Part shown: positions 9,073-16,887 of the stretch, in pieces
Numbering within the stretch: position 1 is the first letter of the stretch
Layout of the letters: each line of letters opens with the position of its first letter
DNA from: JAIBJN01 sp963802795
GTDB taxonomy: Bacteria; Actinomycetota; Thermoleophilia; Gaiellales; Gaiellaceae
Reading direction: 5' to 3'
NCBI GenBank assembly: GCA_963802795.1
Contig: CAWDJV010000005.1
Span: 62,001 to 126,000, forward strand
DNA length: 64,000 nt
Made by a program: the position numbers and the translations under genes
The notes under the pieces: model-generated
Databases searched by the model: none
What the model saw: the letters and a program-made list of their open reading frames with translations, nothing else
What the model was told of the DNA's origin: nothing

Positions 9073-9248
9073 CAGCGCTCCCTCCCGAGGAGGGCAAGGC
9101 GAAGGCCTCCGGCCAGGACGAAGAGGCCGCCGATGAGAAAGCCGAGCGAGCCGCCCGACGACCGCGGTCTCCACGATGAGGACGACGCCGAGCGCGGCCG
9201 TGAGGGCGGAGAGCACCACGGTCGCCGGCACGCGGAGTCCTGCGTCAC
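9072..9248 (-). CDS. Small membrane protein between two APC-UspA permeases (frameshifted)
   Basis: About 58 codons from GTG 9248, which overlaps the TGA of permease A (GTGA); the TGA at 9072-9074 overlaps the ATG of permease B. Two compensating one-base shifts are needed. The readable parts are LRVPATVVLSALTAALGVVL and LGFLIGGLFVLAGGLRLALL, two clear hydrophobic segments. Coupling on both sides argues for a real gene. I do not recognise the family. A small accessory or stability subunit of the permease is a guess from position only. Confidence 0.5.
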   Translation of the reverse strand: MTQDSACRRPWCSPPSRPRSASSSSWRPRSSGGSLGFLIGGLFVLAGGLRLALLGRER

Positions 9249-11153
9249 GCCGCCCTCTTCCCGGCGGTGACGAGCACGCGCGACGGGCTCGCGCGCGAGG
9301 ACGTGGTCGACGGTCCTGCCGAAGACCGGGCGCCCCCGGCGCTCGCCGCCGGCGAGGCGCTCCCACGACGACGAGCTCGGCGCCGCGTCGCGCCGCCTCC
9401 TCCACGATCGCCGGGCCGGCCCGCCGCGCGCGCACGAGGCGCGGGACCGCGCGCACGCCGTAGCTCTCGACCAGCGCGCGGGCCTCGTCGAGGAGCGCGT
9501 CGAGCCTCGTCCTCCTCGTCCGGCAGGTCGGCGTCGAGCGGCAGCTCCAGGGGCACCTCGATCACCCGGAGGACGGCGATGGTCGCTCCGCGCTCGGCCG
9601 CGAGCCGGGCGGCCGCGACCAGCGCCTCCTCCGACTCGACCGTGCGGGAGACGGGCACGAGGATCGTGCGGTACTCGATCTCGAGCCCGGGGCCGAGGAC
9701 GATCTGGGGCGCGCGCACCGTCCTGGACATCGGCTCGCGGACGAACCGCCGGCGGTAGACGGCGTAGGCGACGAAGCCGGCGACGAGCCAGCCGATGCCG
9801 GCCCAGCGGGTCGTCGGCTCCTGCACGACGATCACGACCCAGGCGATCAGCGTCCCGATCCCGCCCAGGATCGCGAACAGCGGCCAGTCGACGCCCCGGA
9901 ACGAGAGGTTCGGCCGCGCCCGGTAGGCGACCTCCTCGGCCGGGAAGCGGTAGCGCAGCGCCACGATCGAGGCGTGCGCGACGGTGAACGAGAGCGTCGC
10001 GCCGAAGGCGTACATCGTCCCCAGGAAGTCCGTCTGGCCCGGGAGGATGGTCAGGATGCGGGATCGCCCCGGCGAAGACGACGAGGGCGAGCCACGGGGT
10101 CCGGAACCGCGGGTGCAGGCGGCGGAAGATCGCCGGCAGCTGCCGGTAGCCGGACATCGCGTACGTGATGCGGGAGGCGCCGATCACGCCGGCGTTCGTG
10201 GCGATGAAGAGAATGGTCGCCGCCAGCACGCCGACGTAGATCTCGAGCACGTCCAGCGACGCCCTCCGGAGAGGCCGAGGTTCTCGACGACGCCGAGCAC
10301 CGGGTCGTTCGTGAAGCCGCCCTCCTCCGGCGGGAGGCCCGAGCAGGGTCACCCACTCGCCGTCGGCCTGCTGGAAGACCGGAAGAGCCGAGAGCGCGAT
10401 GAGCGGCAGGGTGAAATAGATCGCGAAGACCGCGGCCGCGATCAGCTTGTAGGCGTTCGGGACGTTGCGCGGCGGGTCCCGCACCTCCTCCGCCAGGTTG
10501 GAAACGGTCTCCACGCCCGTGTAGGCGAGCATCGCCACGGGGATCGCCAGCGCGAACTGGCTCCAGGTGGGGGCGACGCCCCAGCGGATGTTGCTCGTGA
10601 GGACGTCCGGGCTGAAGACGAGGACGAACCCGATCACGACGAGGAGCGCCTGGGTGGCGAAGTCGACGACCGCCAGGACGACGTTGAGCTTCGCCGCCTC
10701 CTGGACGCCCACGATGTTGATCGCCACGAGGACGACCACGACGACCGCGCCGCCGACGATGTCCCAGGGGTTCTCGCGGAGCGGCTCCCAGAAGACCGAG
10801 AGGTAGTGCGGGACGAAGAAGGCCGAGATCGCCACGGTGGCGACGTAGACGAGCATCTGCGACCAGGCCGCCCCGAAGCTGACGAGCTCGTTGAACCCGT
10901 GCCGCGCGAAGCTCGAGGATCCGCCGGCCTCCGGGTAGCGCACCGTGCCTTCCGCATAGGTGGCCGCGGTCGCCGCGAAGATCACTCCGGCGACGACGAA
11001 GACGAGCGGCGTCAGCCCGAGGGCGAACGCGGCGGTGACGCCGAGCGCGTAGTAGATGGAGGAGCCGACGTTGCCGTAGGCCGTGGCGAAGAGCGCCGGC
11101 GTGCCGAGCACCCGCTCGAGGTCATGCGTGCGGCGGCGGCGGCGCGGCGGCAC
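9245..11153 (-). CDS. APC-family permease with C-terminal UspA domain, copy A (several frameshifts)
   Basis: Starts at GTG 11153 (DLERVLGTPALFATAYGNVG) and reads cleanly for about 270 residues of APC permease (SIYYALGVTAAFALGLTPLV, YPEAGGSSSFARHGFNELVS, LAYTGVETVSNLAEEVRDPP). It then crosses at least five one-base shifts from about 10340 to its stop at 9245. Later parts include SRITYAMSGYRQLPAIFRRL, FGATLSFTVAHASIVALRYR and a UspA domain (YRTILVPVSRTVESEEALVA). Its domain order matches copy B. It heads a coupled series: permease A, small membrane protein, permease B, RCK_N protein, RCK_N/C protein. Probable role: regulated cation or amino acid uptake, potassium favoured. Confidence 0.75.
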
Positions 11154-11191
11154 CGCCGAATCTTCTCAGAGCAGCCGGTTAGGCTCTCGGG

Positions 11192-11416
11192 TCAGCTCGG
11201 GCGCCCGTACGAGGCCCCGGACAGGCCGTCGAGGGCGCTCGGGTCGCTCAGCGCGCGCAGGCGCGCCTCCCAGTCCGAGTGCTGCTCCTTGCACATCGGG
11301 CAGGCGCGGAGGGCCTGGCCGTGACCGGCGTCCAGGTGCCCCCAGTGCCCGCGGGAGAGAAGGCCGTCCGCCTGCTGTCGCCCGCAGAGGCCGCAGAGAA
11401 GGTAGAGCCGCGACAT
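11192..11416 (-). CDS. Small zinc-ribbon-like protein
   Basis: 74 residues from ATG 11416, ending 38 bases before permease A on the same strand. Two cysteine pairs, LCGLCG near residue 8 and RACPMC near residue 38, plus several histidines between them, suggest one zinc ribbon. There is no hydrophobic segment. No family was recognised. A regulatory or RNA/protein-binding role is possible but unsupported. It could be the first gene of the permease operon. Confidence 0.5.
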   Translation of the reverse strand: MSRLYLLCGLCGRQQADGLLSRGHWGHLDAGHGQALRACPMCKEQHSDWEARLRALSDPSALDGLSGASYGRPS

Positions 11417-11453
11417 CGACCCGATCTTTATAGCACCGTGCGGCGCGTCTCTT

Positions 11454-11608
11454 CTACCAGGGCCCGATGAACGAGCCGCTCGGGTGGGCGAGCAGGATGA
11501 CGATCACGATCGACGATGCAGGCCAGCGAGACCAGGAGCAGCGCCGGAGTGAGCCAGCGGACATTGCGTCTGCTGGGGCGGGAACTCGATCTGCTTCTCA
11601 CGAGCCAT
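11454..11608 (-). CDS. Small membrane protein after amt (two frameshifts)
   Basis: From ATG 11608 (MAREKQIEFPPQQT) one extra base near 11563 and one near 11513 must be removed. The frame is then NVRWLTPALLLVSLACIVIV, followed by ILLAHPSGSFIGPW and TAG at 11454. The length of 155 bases minus two is exactly 51 codons. The product would be a 50-residue single-pass membrane protein. It follows the 93-residue membrane protein and amt on the same strand, so it may be part of the ammonium transporter transcript. Too short for homology-based naming. Confidence 0.45.
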
Positions 11609-11620
11609 CGTGCCTCCCTC

Positions 11621-11902
11621 CTAGGGTCCCGGATCGGTCGAGGGCCCGGCGAACGGCGGCTCGGCGAAGCCGGGGCCCGGCGCCGTCGGGCTCGCGGGCG
11701 GCAGGCCGCCCGCGCCGCGCAGCAGCTCTGCCTGGGCGTTCAGCTTCTTGTTCTCGAGCCAGACCCAGTAGACGATCGCGAGCACCATGAAGATGATCCC
11801 GAGGACGGTCAGGACATAGGTGCCGGTGGAGTTCTCCGGGCCGAAGGTCCAGAAGGTCGTTATCTCCTCGCTCCACTCGTCGAAGGGGAAGCTGTCGATC
11901 AC
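11621..11902 (-). CDS. Small membrane protein directly downstream of amt
   Basis: 93 residues. The N-terminus (MIDSFPFDEWSEEITTFW) is short and acidic. One strong membrane segment follows (TYVLTVLGIIFMVLAIVYWV, residues about 28-47), then a charged stretch and a proline/glycine-rich tail. It starts 2 bases after the amt stop, so co-transcription and translational coupling are likely. I do not recognise a family. Its place behind Amt suggests an accessory role, but nothing in the sequence proves it. Confidence 0.55.
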   Translation of the reverse strand: MIDSFPFDEWSEEITTFWTFGPENSTGTYVLTVLGIIFMVLAIVYWVWLENKKLNAQAELLRGAGGLPPASPTAPGPGFAEPPFAGPSTDPGP

Positions 11903-11904
11903 GA

Positions 11905-13395
11905 CTACCTCCTTTCCGCGGGCGCGCCTGCCCTATGCCCGTTCGTTCGCGCGTACTCCTCGAGCAGGATCGGGCCCGCCTCGACCTCCTCGCCGCTCGG
12001 AAGGACGAGAACCTCCGGGACGCGCTCGAACTCGGGGAAGAAGTCCTGCTGGAACTCCGCCATGTCCATGCCTTCGAGCTCGACCTCCGGCGGGACGCGG
12101 AGCAGGTTCGCCTTCTTGAGGACCCAGCTGACGATGAAGCCGGGCAGGAAAGCGAGCGGGAAGAACGCGAGCATGCCCATGAGCTGCCCGCCGAACGAGG
12201 TGGGGATGTTGTTGACTCCGGTCGGGAAGCCGCCGGCGAAGATGCCGACGAGGAAGACCCCGTAGAAGCCGCAGACGCCGTGGACGGCCACCGCCCCGAC
12301 GGCGTCGTCCACGCGCAGCTTCTTCTCGATGTAGGTGCCGGCCCAGACGGCGAGCATGCCGCCGCTGGCGGCGAGCAGGTAGCCGAGCGAGGGGTGGTAG
12401 ACGTCGGCGCCCGCCGAGACGGAGATCACGCCCGCGAGACCGCCGGAGAGCGTCCAGAACGGATCGCCCTTGCTCGCGATCCAGCCGCCGGTGAAGCCGC
12501 CCGCGAAGCCGAAGGTGATGATCATCGCGATCGTGCCGAGCGTCGTCGGCGACAGGTAGATGTTGAGCCAGCCCGGGAAGACCGTCGACTGGATGAAGAG
12601 GCAGGCGGCGTAGAAGCCGTAGAAGCCGGTGAAGATCAGCATCAGGCCCATGAGGGTCAGATGCGTGTTGTGGGGTCTGAAGGCTCTCGCCCGCCCCTGG
12701 ATGTCGTACTTCCCTATGCGCGGCCCCAGGTTGAGGAGGACGCCGAGCGTGAAGGCGCCGGCGACGCCGTGGACGACGAGCGAGGCGATCGAGTCGTGGA
12801 AGCCGTAGTTCGTCGTGAGCCAGCCGCCTGAGCTCCAGCCCCAGGCTGCGTCCATGATCCAGACCATCGAGCCGAGGACGACCGCGAGGATGAGATAGGC
12901 GGACAGGCGCACGCGCTCGATGAGGGCGCCCGACATGATCGAGGCGGTCGTCCAGGAGAAGAGGAGGAAGGCGAGGAAGAAGACGAGGCTCAGATGGCCC
13001 GTGAGGCTCGTCTCCAGGTTCCCGCCCATGCCGGCGCTCCACGGCGCGGTGAGGCCGCAGAAGCCTGGAAACTCGGCCGGGCCGGCGTGTCCTTCCGCCG
13101 GGCCGCCGTGCTCGAAGCAGCCGTAGATGTACCAGCCGAAGTAGTAGAAGCTCGGCGTCACGACCGCGATCGTGAGGATGTTCTTCATCGCCGTCGACAT
13201 GATGTTCTTGCGCCGCGCGACGCCCGCCTCGTACGCCATGAAGCCGACGTGGATCAGCCACATGATCACGACGGTGAAGAAGTAGAAGACCTCGAGCAGG
13301 ACAAGGCTGTCGAGGTCGACCTTGGCGTTCACCTCTTCGATGGTCGGAGCCTGCGCGAAGAGCGACGAGAGAACCGACGCCAGCGACGATGTCAT
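11905..13395 (-). CDS. amt: Ammonium transporter Amt
   Basis: ATG 13395 is preferred because a GAGGAGGG site lies 7 bases upstream; the frame could also begin at TTG 13401. 496 residues with about 11 membrane segments. The twin conduction histidines sit in LVVHGVAGAFTLG and AVAVHGVCGFYG, and VDDAVGAVAVHG and FRPHNTHLTLMGLMLIFTGF are family motifs. The protein conducts ammonium across the inner membrane. No PII (glnK) gene is adjacent; instead two small membrane proteins follow. The C-terminal tail after about residue 440 is long and acidic. Confidence 0.95.
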   Translation of the reverse strand: MTSSLASVLSSLFAQAPTIEEVNAKVDLDSLVLLEVFYFFTVVIMWLIHVGFMAYEAGVARRKNIMSTAMKNILTIAVVTPSFYYFGWYIYGCFEHGGPAEGHAGPAEFPGFCGLTAPWSAGMGGNLETSLTGHLSLVFFLAFLLFSWTTASIMSGALIERVRLSAYLILAVVLGSMVWIMDAAWGWSSGGWLTTNYGFHDSIASLVVHGVAGAFTLGVLLNLGPRIGKYDIQGRARAFRPHNTHLTLMGLMLIFTGFYGFYAACLFIQSTVFPGWLNIYLSPTTLGTIAMIITFGFAGGFTGGWIASKGDPFWTLSGGLAGVISVSAGADVYHPSLGYLLAASGGMLAVWAGTYIEKKLRVDDAVGAVAVHGVCGFYGVFLVGIFAGGFPTGVNNIPTSFGGQLMGMLAFFPLAFLPGFIVSWVLKKANLLRVPPEVELEGMDMAEFQQDFFPEFERVPEVLVLPSGEEVEAGPILLEEYARTNGHRAGAPAERR

Positions 13396-13401
13396 CAGCA
13401 A

Positions 13402-13542
13402 TCCCTCCTCGGGATGACGCCTGCTAAAGCACCGCTACACACCTGAGAGCCGGGACGAGCGTACGAAACCCGTCGGACGCGGCCCAGGTGCGGGAAGCCC
13501 ACCTTTTCCCGCCCCGAGTGTCCGAAGGTCACACAGAGCCCG
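13402..13542. other. Intergenic region upstream of amt
   Basis: 141 bases between amt and a small membrane protein gene. On the minus strand it holds the GAGGAGGG ribosome site of amt. The rest should contain the amt promoter, but I could not identify convincing -35/-10 hexamers. No repeat or RNA gene was seen. Confidence 0.4.
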
Positions 13543-13899
13543 CTAGCACGCCTCCGTCTGGGTGTCTCCCGTTTCCCAGTCGATCAGGACGGTTGCGCAG
13601 TCCACCCGGATTCCGCTCTCGTCCACGGTGGAGAGGGACACCGCCCAGTAGGGGCGTGCGTCGAGGCCTCGCTGGATGAAGCGAATCTGGACGTCCTCGG
13701 CCTCGAAGTCGACCTGCTCCCTGGCGATCTCGATCGCCTCGTCCTGGTCGATCTCCTGGTCTCGCGCGGCGCAGGTCTTCGTGGCGAGGACGGCAAGCAG
13801 GAACACGGCGAGCAGCATCGCGATCCGCCCGAGCGGGCGGTCCCTGAACGCCTTTCTAGGCTCGGGCTCGGTGCCAGCGTCGGTAGGCGGCGTATCCAC
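13543..13899 (-). CDS. Membrane-anchored PepSY-like protein
   Basis: 118 residues: a charged N-terminus with prolines, one membrane segment (RIAMLLAVFLLAVLATKTCA, about residues 25-44), then an extracytoplasmic domain. The pattern DEAIEIAREQVDF ... YWAVSLSTVD ... CATVLIDWETGDT resembles a PepSY-type fold (a helix followed by a beta-sheet). PepSY domains are often protease-inhibitory or sensory and outside the cytoplasm. The gene overlaps the preceding one by 44 bases. The family call is tentative. Confidence 0.5.
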   Translation of the reverse strand: MDTPPTDAGTEPEPRKAFRDRPLGRIAMLLAVFLLAVLATKTCAARDQEIDQDEAIEIAREQVDFEAEDVQIRFIQRGLDARPYWAVSLSTVDESGIRVDCATVLIDWETGDTQTEAC

Positions 13900-14077
13900 G
13901 GAGGGCGAGGTAGCCGACGAAGTGCGTCAGGAAGACGAGGGAGATCCACCAGGCCCACCAGCTCCAGTGCGGCCGCGGCTCCAGCTCCCGCAGCTCGATC
14001 ACGGTGAGGTAGAGGGCCAGCGCGAGCGTGAGCAGGAGGATGATCTGCCCGGCGGGCGCGAAGTAGACGAAGAGCAC
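13856..14077 (-). CDS. Small two-pass membrane protein
   Basis: 73 residues from a GTG start. Two hydrophobic segments are visible: IILLLTLALALYLTVIELRE (about residues 12-31) and WWISLVFLTHFVGYLALRGY (about 43-62). A short tryptophan-rich loop separates them and the tail is basic. It resembles small PLDc_N-like or DUF-type membrane proteins of actinobacteria, but I cannot name it. It overlaps the start of the PepSY-like gene. Confidence 0.5.
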   Translation of the reverse strand: MLFVYFAPAGQIILLLTLALALYLTVIELRELEPRPHWSWWAWWISLVFLTHFVGYLALRGYAAYRRWHRARA

Positions 14078-14141
14078 GCGAGCATCGTGCGGGAAGCGCG
14101 CGGGCGGTGCAACCCGGTTCCGTCCACGTCAGAATCGACGA

Positions 14142-15356
14142 ATGTCCGCCCGCGACGTCATCGAGACGCTTGCGCTCGTCCTCGCGGCCGGACTGGTCTC
14201 GGAGCTCGTCGCCGGGTTCCTCCGCATTCCCCGCATGGTCGTGCTGCTCGGCGCAGGCGTCGTGCTCGGCCCCGAGATCGGCGACTGGCTCGACCTCCCC
14301 CTCGAGTCGGTCGCCGTCCAGGTCCTCCTGGCGCTCGGCGTCTCGATGATCCTCTTCTACGGAGGGCTCCAGCTCTCGTTCGACGTGCTGCGGCCCGTCG
14401 TCGTCGGACTCGGGCTCCTCGCCATCCCGGGCGTCCTGATCACGGCGACCGTCACGGGGACGGTCGCCGCGGCAGCCTTCGACGTTCCGATCGAGGTCGG
14501 GCTCCTGATCGGCGCCGTCCTCGCACCCACCGACCCGGCGATCCTCGTCCCGCTGTTCGAGCACCTGCGCATCCGCGCCAAGGTCGTGCAGACGATCATC
14601 GCGGAGTCCGCGCTCAACGACGTCACCGGAGCGGTGCTCGCCCTGGCCCTCGCGACGTTCGTGATCGAAGGGGAGGGATCGCTCACGGCGCCCTTCGGCG
14701 ACTTCGTGCTCGATCTCGTCGTCTCGACCGTTCTGGGGGCAGTTCTGGGCGTCGTCCTCGCGGTGACCATCTCGACGCGGAGGCTCGGGATCTGGCGCGA
14801 GTCACCGGTCATCGCCGTCCTCCTGGTCGTCGTCGCCGGCTACTTCGCGATCGACTACGCGGGCGGAAGCGGCTACCTGGGGGCGTTCCTGGCCGGCCTG
14901 ATCGTGGCCAACATGGATCGGCTCGGGCTCGGGATGCATTCGGGGCGCGAGGACGAGGTGCGCCTGTTCACGTCGGCCAGCTCCGACATCGTCGTCGTCT
15001 TCGTCTTCATCACGCTCGGCGCCAACCTCCCCTTCGACACGATCGCCGACGAGGCGCTGCCGGCCCTGGTGACACTCGCAGCGCTCATCTTCGTGGCGCG
15101 CCCGCTGACCGTCTTCGCGTGCCTGCTGGCCGATCGCCGTGGCCGCTGGCGTCGCGAGGAGCTCGTCTTCCTCTCCTGGACCCGCGAGACGGGCGTCGTT
15201 CCCGCGGCGCTGGTCGGCATCCTCGTCGCCGACGGCATCGAGCAGGAGGCGGAGCTCGTCACCGTCGTCGCGCTGGCGATCGTCGTGACGCTGCTCCTCC
15301 AGTCGACGACCAAGGCCTGGCTGGCCCGGCGCCTGGGTCTGGCCGAGCCCGGCTGA
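14142..15356 (+). CDS. CPA1-family Na+/H+ (or K+/H+) antiporter
   Basis: 404 residues, about 12 membrane segments and no cytosolic tail. Core motifs of the CPA1/NhaP family are present: VVLLGAGVVLGPEIGDWL in the first third, APTDPAILVPLFEHL at the conserved TDP, and ESALNDVTGAVLAL with the essential Asn-Asp pair. It exchanges sodium or potassium for protons at the inner membrane. A CAGAAT hexamer ends 6 bases before ATG and there is no ribosome site, suggesting a leaderless message. It converges on the next gene across a region of strong palindromes. Confidence 0.88.
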   Translation: MSARDVIETLALVLAAGLVSELVAGFLRIPRMVVLLGAGVVLGPEIGDWLDLPLESVAVQVLLALGVSMILFYGGLQLSFDVLRPVVVGLGLLAIPGVLITATVTGTVAAAAFDVPIEVGLLIGAVLAPTDPAILVPLFEHLRIRAKVVQTIIAESALNDVTGAVLALALATFVIEGEGSLTAPFGDFVLDLVVSTVLGAVLGVVLAVTISTRRLGIWRESPVIAVLLVVVAGYFAIDYAGGSGYLGAFLAGLIVANMDRLGLGMHSGREDEVRLFTSASSDIVVVFVFITLGANLPFDTIADEALPALVTLAALIFVARPLTVFACLLADRRGRWRREELVFLSWTRETGVVPAALVGILVADGIEQEAELVTVVALAIVVTLLLQSTTKAWLARRLGLAEPG

Positions 15357-15379
15357 CAGGTCCCTGCGGGCCACGCCCG

Positions 15380-15392
15380 GGTGCCAGGCACC
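15380..15392. repeat. 13-base extragenic palindrome, 6-1-6 with central A
   Basis: GGTGCCAGGCACC is a perfect palindrome around a central A, 24 bases after the antiporter stop. It has the same 6-1-6 plan as the core of the palindrome at 15483-15515 in the same gap. It could be a short extragenic repeat or part of a terminator. No T-run follows. Confidence 0.6.
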
Positions 15393-15482
15393 TGGACCTG
15401 CCCAGAACGGCCGCGTGTGGACTGCGGCCACAGCCCGTGCAGGCAAGATGAAAGCCGCTCCACAGACCTGGCCCCCCGAAAT

Positions 15483-15515
15483 GGACACGCCCGGGGTCAG
15501 ACCCCTGACGTGTCC
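15483..15515. terminator. 33-base palindrome between convergent genes, core GGGGTCAGACCCC
   Basis: Arms GGACACG (15483-15489) and CGTGTCC (15509-15515) flank the perfect 13-base palindrome GGGGTCAGACCCC (15493-15505). It ends one base before the stop codon of the flavoprotein gene and lies between two convergent genes, so a bidirectional transcription terminator or REP-like repeat is likely. The same core with a different central base recurs at 59826-59838, again between convergent genes. Confidence 0.65.
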
Positions 15516-15516
15516 C

Positions 15517-16836
15517 CTACGACCAGGGGTAGGGCGAGTGCGAGACCGGGTGGAGGTCGCCGGTTGCGAAGCGCTCGAAGCGGAACGGGTAGAGGAGGCT
15601 CGAGTGGTCGCCGAGGAGCACCTTGGCCACCTCGCGGCCGACCCCGATCATCTTGTAGCCGTGGTTCGAGTCGAGGATCGCGTACGCGTTCGGGCGCAGG
15701 TAGTCGAAGACGGGGAAGTTGTCGGCCGTGAAGGCGCCGACGCCGCCGGAGCGCGCCTGCTTGTACAGCGGTCGGCAGCCCTCGAAGCGCCCCATCGCAT
15801 GCGAGAGCGCGGCGCACCACATGTCGGGGAAGCCCGGGTCGACGTCGGTCGTCTGCGGGTACGGGTCGAGCTCGACGTCTCCGTCGACCGTCAGCGGGGA
15901 GGCGCCGCCCTGGACGCCGTGCCGATCCCGCTTGTAGTAGATGCCCCAGAGCTCGTCCGTGAGCAGCTCGCCTTCGTCCGTGTAGAGGGGCGCGTCGGTG
16001 TCGAGGTGGATCACCGGCGGGGCGCTCCCGTCGGCCGTGGCGAACGTCTGCGGGTCGACGGCGATCTCGCCCTCCTGGAGGTTCCAGTAGGTCCACATGG
16101 GGCGGTTGTGCACGACCTCGCCGGAGGACGTCGTCACGTCGATCGCCTGCGGCAGCTCGAGCATCGACCAGAAGCGCTTCGCCCAGGGGCCGGGCGCGAG
16201 CACCAGCTGCTCGCCGACGTCGAGCCGGCCGCGGCTGGTCTCGACGGCCCGCACGGTTCCATCGCCCTCGAGCTCGACGGCCCTCACCTCCACGCCCGTC
16301 GCGATCTCGACGCCTTCCTCGCCGCACTTGCCGGCGAGGCCCAGCACCGACTCGCGGTTGAAGGCGAAGCCGCCCTGGTGCTCGTGGAGGAGCGTCGTGA
16401 CCCCCTGGGCCCGCCAGTCGGGGAAGAGGCGCTTCATGTAGGCGTCGACCTCGCCCTCGCCCGTGACGAGGGTGGAGCGGTAGCCGATCTTCTCCTGCCG
16501 CTCGTACGTGGCTCCGAGGTCGGCCTCCTGAGCGGCCGGGCCGAGGGCCATGTAGCCGACCGCGTTGTAGGCATAGGCGGCGGGGTCCGACTCCCAGACC
16601 TCCACGCAAGCCTGCATGAGCTCGCTCATGGCCGGCTGGAAGTAGTTGTTGCGAACGACTCCACAGGCGATGCCCGAAGCCCCCGCGCCCGGCTCGGACT
16701 TCTCGAGCACGATCACGTCGCGCCCCGAGCCGAGCCCCCGCGAGCGCAGCTCCTTCGCGAGGTGGTAGGCGGTCGAGAGGCCGTGGATGCCGGCGCCGAC
16801 GACGACGAAACGGGACGAGGCAGGAAGGTCGCTCAC
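15517..16836 (-). CDS. DAO-family FAD oxidoreductase, SoxB/glycine-oxidase type
   Basis: 439 residues from GTG 16836, preceded by an AGGAGG site 7 bases away. FVVVGAGIHGLSTAYHLAKE (about residues 9-28) is the FAD-binding motif; GAGASGIACGVVRNNYFQP and the C-terminal FDYLRPNAYAILDSNHGYKM fit the SoxB/DMGDH branch of the DAO superfamily. The family oxidises N-methyl or amino groups of small amines. A GcvT-like gene lies on the other side of the divergently transcribed IclR gene, so this may be the flavin half of a split dimethylglycine-dehydrogenase-like enzyme. The substrate cannot be fixed from sequence. Confidence 0.82.
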   Translation of the reverse strand: MSDLPASSRFVVVGAGIHGLSTAYHLAKELRSRGLGSGRDVIVLEKSEPGAGASGIACGVVRNNYFQPAMSELMQACVEVWESDPAAYAYNAVGYMALGPAAQEADLGATYERQEKIGYRSTLVTGEGEVDAYMKRLFPDWRAQGVTTLLHEHQGGFAFNRESVLGLAGKCGEEGVEIATGVEVRAVELEGDGTVRAVETSRGRLDVGEQLVLAPGPWAKRFWSMLELPQAIDVTTSSGEVVHNRPMWTYWNLQEGEIAVDPQTFATADGSAPPVIHLDTDAPLYTDEGELLTDELWGIYYKRDRHGVQGGASPLTVDGDVELDPYPQTTDVDPGFPDMWCAALSHAMGRFEGCRPLYKQARSGGVGAFTADNFPVFDYLRPNAYAILDSNHGYKMIGVGREVAKVLLGDHSSLLYPFRFERFATGDLHPVSHSPYPWS

Positions 16837-16839
16837 GGA

Positions 16840-16856
16840 ATTGCCTCCTGGGCAAT
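16840..16856. promoter_or_regulatory. Inverted repeat in the flavoprotein/IclR divergent region
   Basis: ATTGCC-TCCTG-GGCAAT, six-base perfect arms, lies 32 bases upstream of the iclR-type gene and covers the ribosome-binding site of the divergent flavoprotein gene. IclR proteins bind short palindromes in such regions, so this is the candidate operator. The whole divergent gap is only 51 bases. Confidence 0.5.
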
Positions 16857-16887
16857 AGCGTTTCACAACTGTCATACTGACCGTACC

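Noticed and set aside
7184..11153. Treating the two APC-UspA genes as pseudogenes
   Set aside because: Despite many frameshifts, all conserved blocks are present in order, overlaps with neighbours are kept and similar shifts occur across the whole window, so consensus error is more likely.
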